Shown here: one piece after another, positions 37,700 through 49,264 of the stretch
Layout: the number at the start of each line of letters is the position of its first letter
How positions within the stretch are numbered: the stretch's first letter is position 1
Notes under the pieces: model-generated
The model's database searches: none
The model's input: only the letters and a program-made list of their open reading frames with translations
What the model was told of the DNA's origin: nothing
Position numbers and translations under genes: made by a program
Origin: Pampus argenteus
Lineage: Eukaryota; Chordata; Actinopteri; Scombriformes; Stromateidae
Length of the DNA: 64,000 nt
Direction of reading: 5' to 3'
NCBI GenBank assembly: GCA_036937835.1
Contig: CM072873.1
Coordinates: forward strand, 11,892,001 to 11,956,000

Positions 37700-40130
37700 C
37701 TGAACAACGACCAAATCAGCGTCGAACACACTGACATGCTGATTAAATGTAATTTCAGTAGGACATTAAAATGTAATATACTGCAGAACAATATATGCAG
37801 AAGGTGATATTGACTTTATTGTGAAATGCCAAAAGATTCCAATGTCTTGAAGTTTTCAGCCTCTTTTCACATATTTCTCCAGACTTTTCAGACCTACACG
37901 TGAACCCGGCAAGGATAAAGCAGTGATGTGATGTGCGTGTCTTTTTTCCTCAGCAGCCTCTTTATGTGTCAGCTTGATTTTCTTCATTGTGATGTTCAGA
38001 TAAGGAAGGCGTGGGAGGCTGAACGCCGACTCTGAATTGTCACAATTCTTTCCAATTCATTTCACACAGTAGCCATTTGGCTGACATTTACCCAGATTTC
38101 CTTATGCCGAGTGAAAAAGCCGAATAAGCTCCTATTTACTGGATCATTAACTGTATAAGCAGCCACTAATGAATTGTGTGAGGGTCAAAGTTATTGAACA
38201 ATGAAAATATTTTCATTATATTTTCTTGTGAAAGGTAGAAAAGCACTGTAAAAGCTAAAAGATTGAAAAGCATTTGAAAGCTAAAGAGAAATGTTTGAAA
38301 ACAGCAGAATCTGATTTTTCTTGTTTCAGTTGTGCCTTTGTTATTGTTGGTATATTTTGTGTTGGTGTTTTCAAGTCATATTATATACTGATTTAGTTTT
38401 TGGCTACCCGACTTACCTGAAACACCTACCGTACATCTGTTCAGAAATAACATTTAAAGACACGTTATCGTTTGAACTAACCCGAGTCAGCTAATCAGTA
38501 AGCCTGCCTATTGTAGTAGCCTAATAATGCAGTAGTAACTGTGAATTCAGTGTTTATGAAACACAATAGAAGCAACACAAACTAACCTGCAACTATTAGT
38601 TGATTAATCGATTAGTTGATTGACAGATAATGAATTGCCAACTATTTTGATGATCGAAAAATTGTTTTGGTTCCATCTTGTCAAACGTGAATATCTTCTG
38701 GTTTCTTTAGTCGTCTATATAAGTAAACTGAATATATTTGGATATATTTTGTAGCCCGAATAAATAGCTTTAATTAATTAATAGCGAGCTAAAGCTAACG
38801 ATGATCCCTGTTGTTTTTGGAATAATCTAACTATAAAACTATATCTAACATTGTATTTACACTCTATATGAGGTCCTGCTGTCTTACCAATTCAAATTCA
38901 TGACAATGGAAACCATTGACTCTACCAATTTTATGTTACAGAATAAAACATTTCCCCTGATTGGTACAGTGTTCTGGGATTTTTAATAAAAAAGCGAGTG
39001 TAGAAAAACACAGAAATGGATGCGTTTTCAATATCTTGCAGCCTTTTGGGCTCTGCTTTCCCAATTCCACTTTAGGTCGACGTGCATTATTAAGAGCTGC
39101 ATCTCTGATAAAGTACCAGCGCTGTGTCGAATGAATAAATTGTGATGGCAAATAGGATGTGAGTGAGAACTGGGTCAGAACGACCCGGTACAATATGACT
39201 CAGCATTATCGCTCATCTCTCCATTTCTGCCCCCCCACCCCCTCTCCATCACTAAGCTCTCTCTCACACACACACACACACACAAACACATACACTCCAT
39301 TAAAACTTCCAAAGCTTTCATTTCATACATTTAGATGCTCAGCATGTAGCAGCCTCACACTCACCCTGCTGCTGCATGTTAATTGAGCCACAGTGAGCAG
39401 AAAAAGCCACAGTTATGATATTTTCTATGTTATAAATCTGTTTTTGTTTGCTCAAACAACAGTAAATAACATCAGTTTGCCTCTAACATGCTGCTGTTCT
39501 TTTAAAGCTTTTTAACATCACTATCAGTACATGTCATCATGGGTAAGTGGGACCAAAAACATTACAGATATTACAGCTGCTTTAAGGCAACAATCACATA
39601 GGATTTGGTACTCTTTTAGATTAGCTTAAATGGTTTAATGTGGATTTTTTGGGTGCTCACACACAGCACAACTTGAATTGTTCCACACATTTAATCATTG
39701 CCACCATAAGCCGAACTGCTTCACTATATTACATAAAAACAGACCTCGAAGTGGCTGCTATCTGGATAGCAAGTCTGTGACAAGATGATAAATGCCTGTT
39801 GGATAAGATGATAAATGCCTGAGTATGCTGTTCTCCCCTGGAAGACATCATGTCCCCACATGTCTCTTTCATTTTAGAGAGGCTCCAAACTCATTTGCTT
39901 CTTCAAGAGCAAGAAGAAACATCTGTAGTCTGTAGGTCTGTAGTTTATTGGAGTTTCGCTGTTGCTTGTGAAAGCACTGCTCTAAAGGTGTAAATGTTTG
40001 TTAGTGGTTCACTCCGGGGAGGAGTCAATTTCAGTCTTTCCAGGAGGGATTTGTAAGGGCATGGCCACTAGAAATCAAAGCCATGACTGTAAAAAAAAAA
40101 AAAAACAACAACTCTCAAGACAAAAACTGC
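37700..40130. other. Intergenic stretch
   Basis: It contains the repeat relic at 38587-38745, a CA-rich tract at 39265-39282 and a duplicated aagatgataaatgcctg word (39784 and 39807). A repeat-free segment at 38035-38190 is AT-rich with taat-type words. No gene is seen. Confidence 0.5.
38587..38745 (+). repeat. Relic of a dispersed MITE-like repeat
   Basis: The run gcaactattagttgattaat, then cgattagttgattg, followed later by gaatatcttctggtttcttt and gtaaactgaatat, resembles a very common teleost element that starts gcaactaacgatta and contains cgattaatcgattag. The middle appears deleted. The class is probably hAT-like, from memory. Confidence 0.5.
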
Positions 40131-40136
40131 AATAAG

Positions 40137-40245
40137 TCAGGGCACCGTGGTAGCTCACCTGGTAGAGTGTATACCACGTATCAAATCCTTAACGCAGTGG
40201 CCTGCGTCAAATCTAGTCCAGGCCCTTTGCTGCATGACTCCTCTG
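40137..40245 (+). repeat. tRNA-derived SINE fragment
   Basis: It begins gggcaccgtggtagctcacc, then tggtagagtgtatacc, a good tRNA-like A box. After ccttaacgcagtggcctgcg there is a degenerate B box (gtcaaatct) and the SINE body phrase ccctttgctgcatgact. This order belongs to a common teleost tRNA SINE. It is not a functional tRNA: the B box is mutated and no cloverleaf forms. Confidence 0.7.
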
Positions 40246-42979
40246 TTGTGTTCCCGGCTGAAAGAAGAGTATTTACAGTAAACAAAAATATCTTGTGGTG
40301 AGCACAGGAAATTATGGTAATAAAAAGAAGAATGTGATCATAAAAATGCTAATTAATCACTGATTATGTAAAAAAATGCAAAAATGTAATTTCCTAATTG
40401 ATTTTTTAATCAGATTCTCACCCTCTTTACAGATTCTTAAAATAATAAACACACACCCCAAATCATGATCTCTATGCCTTTTGAAGTTGTAGAGCAGGAT
40501 TTGTATTGAGTGAAAGCACGCAGCCTCTTCATTTTTTCTCTTGCTGCAAATATGTTTTCAGCCGAGGCATGAGATCTCTCTCTTTTAATAACAGTGTAAT
40601 TGAAAAGACTGGGTGTGCCAAGTGTTGATGTACAATTTTTAGGAAAATCTCAATCTTCACATCTCTGTCTAAACACATTAATGCCAACATTGGTATGCGA
40701 ATTTATAAATGTGGGAGTGTGTGCATATGTGCCTTCAAGTATGCAGGCATGTGGAGGAAAAGTGAGTCCCCACAATAGCCAGACATGTCTAAGAGACTCA
40801 GGCTTTGCATAACGACCTTGTGTTGGTTTCTAATAATGCCAGAGATCTGTGGGAGTTCAAAATGAAGGGAGGAGACAGGGGGAGGTGATGGTGGATTTTT
40901 TTTTTTTTTTTGGCGAGAGGTGGAGGAGGAGGGGAGCTCACTGAGAATCACTTTAATTGCTTTTCTTGGCTGAGTGGGAGGGACTGATTGACTTATGAGG
41001 TATGAAAAGGACAGACCTGCTGCTACGTGTGTGTGTGTGTGTTAGGATGTGTGTATCAGTTTGTGTCTGTTTGTATTGACAGTACCTGTGTGTACCTGTG
41101 TGTTTGCATGAAGCCTATGTATGTGTAGGTGACTGTCAGCTGTGTGTGTGTGTTTGTGTGTCTCTCTGTCAGGAGCATCTGTTCAGGCACAGGCCAGATG
41201 GAGTGTGTGTGAGGAGGCTTATGTGGAGGCACGAGCTCCATTCTTCTTCCTCCTCCTCTGCTGCCTTCTGCTCCGCTGCTCCAGTAAAGAGGAGGCCCAG
41301 CCGGGGACTTGACAGATGTGTCAGTTTAACACCAGAAGAGACAAAGGGAGGCGGGAGAAGGCAGAGTGACCGGCTGACCATGCCTGGCTGACCTCTGACC
41401 TCAGCTATAGATGTACACACTTCATGTATAGGCAGGGATTTGCAACACTGGGTTGAATGGGCACAATAGAAACACCCTGCCAAGTCACTGACAGCCTCCA
41501 TTTGTGTGAGCCAATCAGAGTTGCTGCAGATAATCCAGAGGGAGTCAGGTTAAGTATTACGGTCAAACTGACGTGATAGATTTATTAAAGAAACATAAGG
41601 TTTAATATGAATAAAACCAAATATGAGGTATGAACTGTATTCATATTTAAACCTGCATTAACTTATTTTTTTGGCCACTTGAAAGCGATGAAAACTAGTT
41701 GTGAACCAGTCAGACTTTAAGAATGAGAAAGTGTGGCCAGACGTCTACTGTACACAATATAGGTATTACAACTACCATTCATTTAGCCATGGAAGATGAG
41801 TCACCCTTATGAGAAAACAACTTGATGTCCTGATAACAAGATGATGAATTATCTTGCAGTGGCAGTCTTGAAATATTAATATCATAACAAACCTCCCCTG
41901 CTTTCTAGTAAAAAAGTTGAGATAATGGGCCTAAAATTAGTAACTGTATCACAGCTGCTCTGCATAGGACACAATAATAATGTAGGATGTGCTTCCTTAT
42001 GGCGACAGCAGCTAGTCATCCAGTCTGTCACTGGCTTCCAAACATGATCTGATCCAAAACTGTTTTACAGACAAAGTAACAAAACCTGATATTTATGACA
42101 GTTTTCCTCCACTGTGATTAGTTTTAGGTAAAACTTGCTAAGGGCTACAGTGTGTCTCATAATTTTTCAATCGAAATATGCTCCAAAATATTTCTTAATA
42201 CAGAGAGCTGATTGAACGGCTACAGACACAGTACCTTCTCAAGTTTTTAAGCATGCATCTCCGCCTTCTTACCAACCTCAGAAGGCCAAAGTCGGGCTTT
42301 ACGGTTGTCAATCAATACGTGAACACACTTATGACCTGCTACTTCTCTCGTATTGAGGTTGCAAGATAGCATTAGCTGATGGAAGATGCCGGTATGGCTT
42401 ACTCACTGGCTCCTGATACCTGCATTAGTTGAATCGAAGAGCTCCATTACTTTCTTTCCCTGGAGAGAAATCAATACATCAGGTGCATGTGATCATGAGG
42501 ACTCAGGTGAGGGCTGAGTGGAGTGCAGCGGAGCAGGGAGAGGGTGGGAGGGAAGGAATAGAGGAGTGGTTTACTTTCAGGTTTCATACTAGTGCAAGCT
42601 TGATTTCCACAACTTGCATTTTTGCACTTTTAACTGATATTTTTCATAATAATATGGCATGTGTAATGTGTTGCGCATGGCTTGTATCGATGAACCTACA
42701 GAGAATTATTAGCAACTCCACAGCTCCCCTCAGTTTTACAGAGCTTTATAGCAACATGTGTACTGTTGCTATGGGTGTGATACTCGTACATTATAACTGA
42801 ATATATCTCAATCTGCTGAAGACGATCATAAAGTAAATCCTACTTTACTCATTGGGGAGTAACACATTATAAGTGTCACAGACACACTCATTATGAATAT
42901 TATTCTGGGGCTTTATTGCTTTTCATATTTTGATCATTATAATCTTTTTTTAGTCTCAGACATCTAATACATGTCTATT

Positions 42980-43053
42980 GTCTGCTGTTGCAATGACAAA
43001 AGTTTCGTTCCGAGATCAATAAAGATAATCATAACAATCTTATTTTATCTCAG
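42980..43053 (+). repeat. Possible LINE 3' tail
   Basis: The segment caatgacaaaagtttcgttc, followed by cgagatcaataaagataatc and a short aat/tct-rich end, resembles the 3' tail of truncated fish LINEs, which usually have a gatcaataaag motif and a short microsatellite. No coding part is present. Confidence 0.35.
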
Positions 43054-44911
43054 TGGGTGCTACACGCCTACATATAACAAGCAAGTGGCCTCTTGATGCT
43101 TGTTAGCATTAAAAAGATATCAGATACATCGGTTTTGCACTATTCTCTTAGCAGAGACAGACACGTATGTAAAAGATAACATAACTCTGACAATAATAGG
43201 AAGATGAAAAATAACTGCTATATGTGTAAATAACCAGTGCAAGTTTAACATATGAACTTAAAAGATCAGTGTTGTGTTCACTACTTGTTTCCTCTTCCAC
43301 CAAGTGGGCAAAAAAAAAAAAAAAAATCAGTTAATCCAAGTTTAAGTATAAGCAATCACCACAGGTGGCCCAGGTTCACATCTCCTCTCAAATCAATAAT
43401 TCCTCATCTTAAACACTCTTATCTGCTTTGATCATTCTGAACACAGCAAAACATATTTTAACACAGAAAAATAGCTCTGTATTGGCAACTTTCGAAGAAG
43501 AAAATGTTAAATTGATTTTGATTTGAGTCGACATGCACAGAGACACACACACCACCACTGTAATGTAATATGTGTTTTAAATATACACACTGCAAGTTAT
43601 GGTATACATAAGAGCGAAAAAGTTTTCAGTATGTGTGACTCATCCTGAGCACATCTGTTTGTAGGTGGGTGTGAGCGTGGGTGTGTGTGTGTGTGTAGTC
43701 TAATTACATGGGCATGTGCTGCTGTGTATGTGACATTCTGCATGTGCATAACCGCATAACCGTCTGTGTGTGTGTGTGTGTGTATAGCTCACACTTTGCT
43801 CATTGTAACCTTTGTTTACCATAAACACAGGAGACAGATGCTGTGGGCTCTGCTTCTGTTGTGGGTTGTTCTGTTTAACTTCACTGAGCAAAGGCACTAT
43901 AGGACACAGAGGACACCCCCTCAATTAAACTGCTTACTTCAACTGCTCTACGTGTGTGTGGTGTCATGTATGTCCGTCCTTGTGGGAACAGTTTATGATT
44001 CATATAACTGGTACAAAAACTTGTTTTTATTAAATAACAGAAGCCATTTTGACTGCTATTTTCTTCTGTGATGCAGTAATCTAACGTTCTGCAGGTTCAA
44101 CGACTGCAACGTATTCTCCTTGATCATTTATCAATGAGGGAGATATAAAGATATAGAGATATATATTTTTTGATTTTTAATTCTTATTCTTAATTCTTTT
44201 TTTTTTCTAGGAGTTGCTAGAGACCAAACCAAAACTAAAAAGAGAGTTTGAGTTATAGTATCATGTCTTATATTGATATAGTGATATCTTATTAGCTTAA
44301 ATTAAAATGAAAGAAAACATGGAATTTGATCACAACATAAATACTTTTAACATCCTGCTTACCACAATAAACCCAAACGTCTCTGCTTTCACTGTCAGCA
44401 TGAATCTATTTAACGCCGATCTGCCAATGGCGACGGCGCTTGAGAGCGCTACACATGAATGAGCCGCCAGATTCGTCTGTAATCGTAACAACTGCTGAAG
44501 GAATTCTGCTTGTCCACTTTCTGACGAGGCCAGGCATTTGAGGCTTTGTGTATTCTTGCTGAGGGGAGGCAGTGTAGGACAGAAACTCCTCTGTGTGCTA
44601 TTCTGTGTATTTTAGGTTGTGCGTCTGTAGAAGTCCCAGTTGCTTGTCATTTTCTGCCATCGTGGCGCTCTGCTCTGCTGTGAACCTAATCACAGAGCTG
44701 CTCAGGTAATTATTATGCAAGTAACCAGGAACAGAGTGCAGGCAACACACACACACACACACACACAGACAGACACCTACAGAATCTTTTTCATTCATTC
44801 CTCCCCGATGACTATGCCCTCAAATGTCCTTTTATCTTATTCTCATTTTCCCCTTTTCCCTCAAGGAGGCAGCTGCTGGGATGATTGTGTCATGTCTGAA
44901 GGGTGTCGAAG

Positions 44912-44912
<1 letters not shown>

Positions 44913-44953
<41 letters not shown>
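44913..44953. repeat. (GT)n microsatellite
   Basis: About 20 uninterrupted GT units. A (CA)n array follows at 45077-45109, again in opposite orientation about 120 bp away. Confidence 0.9.
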
Positions 44954-44955
<2 letters not shown>

Positions 44956-45074
44956 CCCAGGTGGTCAAGCCGTAACGTGAGTCAACATGAGATAAGGCGT
45001 AGACGTCTTTAAGAGAGTTGTCACTTCGACAGGAAAATAAACACAGACTGTGACTCCCTCTCAGTCAGACAGCC

Positions 45075-45110
<36 letters not shown>

Positions 45111-45289
45111 TGCATGAGCAAACATACACACAATCCCGTTCACACACACTCACACCTTTAAGGCAAAAATAAACAAGTACTGACTTTGACACTATGACTT
45201 CCTCCTCATCAGACATCCACTGGAAGGCTGAAAAACAATGTATACAGTCAACCTTGTTTAACTCTGGTTAGGATCACTGAGGCTGAGAT

Positions 45290-45420
45290 CAAGTCAAAAC
45301 AAAGACAGTTGAGACAAGTTCAAGTCCAAGTCACATCTCAAGCAATTTGTCTCAAGTTAAAGTCAATCAAGTCCATGTCATATCTCAAGTAATTTGAGAA
45401 AAATCCAAGTCATGTCTCTG
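45290..45420. repeat. CAAGTC-rich dispersed repeat
   Basis: The words caagttcaagtccaagtcac, atctcaagcaattt, tctcaagttaaagtc and atctcaagtaattt recur over 130 bp as a loose tandem pattern. Similar caagtc/ctcaag-rich repeats occur widely in teleosts. Confidence 0.5.
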
Positions 45421-46387
45421 CAACATAACAGTACATTATAGTTACATTATGGCTATAATATAGTATGGTTGACTATAGGCAGCTAAAGCACTTGAGAGAA
45501 AAATCAAGGTCAACACTGAAAAATTAAAGATTAATAGATAAAAATAAAAAAAATATGCAAGTGAGTTGAGGGTAATCATCACAGTGTGACCTCAGTAGGG
45601 CTTTATGCCAATCAGTGTTCTTAAAATGACCAAAACGTGGAAGAAAAACAGAATATTTGTCATGCACTTTTGCACATGACAAATTTGATGTGGTGTGACG
45701 AATGCTAAACCTCATCCTCAGAAAACCTTCCCCTTTAAATTAAATCACCATCAGCTGTTCTCTAAATGGCTTTCTAATATAACACACCCTGCTCCGTACG
45801 GCTGTTGACCACACAATTTCCTCTTACTCAATTACCTCATCTGTAATGCAGCAAACAACAAGCAAACATATCCTCCCCCTTCATAATTTATTTACTACAA
45901 ACTCTGTGTCATTATGACTGTGCTCTTTTAAAATCTTGTGTTTTGCATTTTAAAAAAGACAAAGAAGGGAAGATTGCAGAAACAGATATAAAATTGTGTC
46001 ATAATTCAACAAACGCGCATTGCCGATGTCATAATAAAAATAATTTTGCTCTCATAATAAACAACAAACACACTGAGACTAATATAGTGATCATTAAAAA
46101 CTTGGCATTTGACCTGTAATAACTCCCAGTTTATGTAAGTAAATTAGTAGTACTCATCTCTGAAATCTATTATATTCTTTATTCTATCTATATTTATATC
46201 ACATTGCTTGACTCACATAGTCATGTAATCAAATTTATATTGAAAAACTTGATTTGTAGTGACATCTTCCAAGGCGTCTGTGCACAAAAAAAAACCCCAG
46301 ACACAAACCATATAACTGTACACATGCACACACAACACAAAGGCAGAAACTAGTTCAAGAAACACAGTTGCATATCAATTTGGTAGC

Positions 46388-46545
46388 CAACTGGTAGCCA
46401 TTGGAATGACATTAGAATAGGAGAAATGTGATCAAATGTCTTAGATATAGGAAGACTTAAGATGCTGCATTTTGGACCAATTAAAGACCTCTTGATACTG
46501 TTAGGGAAAGGCCAGAAAACAGTATGCTGCAATACATAGTTTTGG
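46388..46545 (+). repeat. LINE-like dispersed repeat fragment
   Basis: The phrases aactggtagccattgg, gaaatgtgatcaaatg, gatgctgcattttggaccaa and caatacatag follow the order of a repeat common in teleost genomes (ggtagccagtg, then gctgcattctggacca, then a cagtagtc-type end). It is probably the 3' part of a non-LTR element or its SINE partner. There is no coding potential. Confidence 0.55.
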
Positions 46546-46549
46546 ATTT

Positions 46550-48845
46550 AATAATAATCTATTTCTAAATCAAAGGTACTCAAAGAGACTTAAACTGGCT
46601 TGAACACATTGCTTGCTGCAGTGGTTGAACCTGTGACTTCCCATTTGTTAGGTCAATGTTCCCCTACGGTACCAGCAGGCCACCCTACCTCGGCTGCCGC
46701 TGACATTATAATCTGCACCTAATAAAGCGATCACATTTCTTGGCTGAAACTGTTGTAAAGCAAAATGATGGTGCATGTGAGCCGAAAATAAGAGCACAGA
46801 GCCCCACCGCAAATCTAATTTGCCGAAATTTCCCTTAATTGGATAATAAAAACAATATTTCATGCTGTGTGGGGGAATACCCGGTCAAATTCATCATGTC
46901 TTTATTTCTCCTGCTCCTTGGAGGGAACAGGAGATCTGAGGTTAGAGAGTTAGCTCAGAACGAGTGTGCGGTTGAATGAGATTACACCTGCCTGGTCTTC
47001 CCTCGAGGAATCTGTCAACTGTAAACTCTGCACTGTAAATCTATAAAGTCTTTCTAAATCTTTCCTTTAAAGACACTTTTAAAGAGTTGCTTTAATGTTT
47101 CTGGTTTTGATCTGCTTACTTTTAATCTCACAGTCTCTGTTTCCATTACAGATTCCTTCTTTTAATGGATAGGCACTTGGTTATGTTGCTCACTTTTGCT
47201 TTATTTCTTCAGATAAGGCTTTCAGATAAACAATTAGTAAGGTTTATTGTGTTTTGTAACACCTACTTTTGAAATAAATCATCATAAACACACAATTCTG
47301 TCTTTTTCAGAGGATAAAACAAGTTTTCTTTTGTTTCAAGGTAACCTTGATAGACATATTGGTTATATAAGAATGAATGGAAGAAATTATACTGGACTCA
47401 GACAAGTCCCCCCCCCGGCTCTCTCTCTCTCTATTTTAATGAGCCAGTTGTGGCCTAGTTATCAGGCCGGGGCAGGTCTGATTCTTCAGTAAACTCCAGG
47501 GATGTGCGGTGGTGAATCCCTCAGTGAGCAGGCCGGGGCGCATCCCGCCCCAATGACGAATTAGAAACGATTATTCAGGCACTTTGTATGAGGTGAGTGA
47601 TCGGTTTTTATCTGCAGAATTACACTCTGTCACAGCCCTGGCAGGCAAACATCTCCTAGTGGCTAATAAGCAGCTGTGTAGGAAAAAAAAAAAAGTTAAC
47701 ACTGCGCCGTAACCACATCTGAAGTCAGAAATGACAGAGCAAAGGAAACAATTTCTCCTTTGACTCACTGTGCGGATGGTTCGAAGCAGCCTGTCAAAAC
47801 AATCAGTCAGCTGAAGCCACAAGTGATGTTTGAACATCCTAAAGAAAACTTTTATCTCAATTTCGGTTTTATCTTATCTTATCTTCCATACTGTACTGTA
47901 GGAAAGAAATGTGGTGAAATCTTTAATCGCCAATCCAAAATATGCCATTGCGCATATGTACAAAATGTACAGTGTCACTTATAGGTTCGAGATGTTTGCT
48001 TTTAAACAACGCAATTGTTCATATACTTGTCTATGTAGTTTTGTATGTTGCTGGGTGATTCCACTTCGCATGATGTAAACAACGGTGTAAACATGGTGGC
48101 GTAAGCGTAGCAACACTCGAGTAGGTTACAGTGTCAATTACAGATCATAATAATTAATCTTTTAAATTTTTTAAATCTCTTGACAGCACTAATGATAATT
48201 ATGGCCCACAATATGCTATATAATATTGTAACATTCAGGGATATCCCAGTAATAAAATGAGCCGAACTGTTCAAAATTTTACAATTTGTCGGTCTGAGTT
48301 TGGACGTTTTAATGATTGAAACAGCATGACTGAGATGAGAACATGAACACAGGCAGAAAAAAAATACAGCTAAATCTGTTTAGTAATACATAACCACACC
48401 AACAAGTCACTTTATGTTAATAGTTTCCTCCCACGACCAATTACTACATTCACAACCGGAGATGAATATATATTCATAACTGCAGCTGAAATCAGACATT
48501 AGTTCTGCCTTGTCAGATTCCCCATAAGTATTTTATTAGATTATATACACGTACTGTACTGTATGTATTCAGGAGCCATCTGGGCTACAATTCTACCACA
48601 GTACTAAATTTAGTTATTATTTGTAGTGTAGTATCACTATGTGAGACATGTTGACTGACATCATGTTGGTTACATAATGTAAATACCAGGAACCATCAAT
48701 CAAGAATACAACGTACGACACAACGTACATCTGAACCACGTCCTCTGTGGGTGCTGTGTTCAAATCTGCACAAACAAATCACACCAAGGAGGAAACATCT
48801 CATTTAATCACAGTGCAGGTTTGAAAACATGCTAAAAAAAACTTT
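46550..48845. other. Intergenic stretch, no gene seen
   Basis: It contains C and A homopolymers (47408-47416, 47681-47693) and (CT)n near 47421-47432. A repeat-free block at 46690-46960 is rich in taat words. No coding region is supported. Confidence 0.5.
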
Positions 48846-48851
48846 AAAAAA

Positions 48852-49260
48852 TGCAGAGAGCAGGAGGCAGCACGGACAGAACACTAGAAGTTTATTAAAA
48901 AACCTGAACTTAGAGGTGCAATTAACTCAAAATAGATCCAAACAGGCCAACAAGGACAAAACTACGAGAACAAGGACTATTCAGAACCAGATAACTAGAA
49001 CAAAGACAAGAACAAGGATCCAACAGCCAGCAACGCAAAGGTCAGACAGGAAACTCATCAGGAAATGTGGCACAGGTGAGTAGGGCAACACAAAAAACAG
49101 GAAGCTGATTGGTTGAGGAAAACACCAGAAACAGGGGAGGATTGACGAGGCAGGTGTGATGCAGGGCAGGTGTGGAGGAAAACAGAAAAAAAAAAAAAAA
49201 AAACACAAGAAAACAGTTCACAAACACAAAAAAACAAAAAACAAAAAACAAAATGCATGA
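48852..49260 (-). mobile_element. Probable solo LTR of a Ty3/gypsy-type retrotransposon
   Basis: Read on the minus strand, this block runs through cctccacacctgccctgcat, aaccaatcagcttcctgttt and ttgttctagttatctggttc. It then reaches an AATAAA (complement of tttatt near 48891) followed by ctgcctcctgctctctgca. Repeated cctg/ttgttc wording and a poly(A) signal about 40 bp before a CTCTGCA end are typical of fish gypsy LTRs as I recall them. No internal gag-pol sequence is seen, which suggests a solo LTR. The T-rich 5' end (49180-49255) makes the left boundary of the LTR uncertain. The 84-codon plus-strand frame here is a shadow. Confidence 0.55.
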
Positions 49261-49264
49261 CGCA

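Larger units (their letters stand above)
40250..46385. other. Intergenic stretch with many GT/CA tracts
   Basis: Simple repeats lie at about 41026-41041, 43676-43697, 43765-43784, 44748-44766, 44913-44953 and 45077-45109. A caagtc-rich repeat lies at 45290-45420. A possible LINE tail with gagatcaataaagataatc lies near 42985-43053. Frames of up to 123 codons (42429-42800) have no family features. No gene is supported. Confidence 0.5.

Noticed and set aside
40137..40215. Possible tRNA gene
   Set aside because: The A box is tRNA-like but the B box is mutated, and the downstream body is that of a SINE.
42429..42800. 123-codon plus-strand frame
   Set aside because: It has no recognisable domain and no exon-like borders. 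The hydrophobic stretch near the middle is not enough to call a gene.
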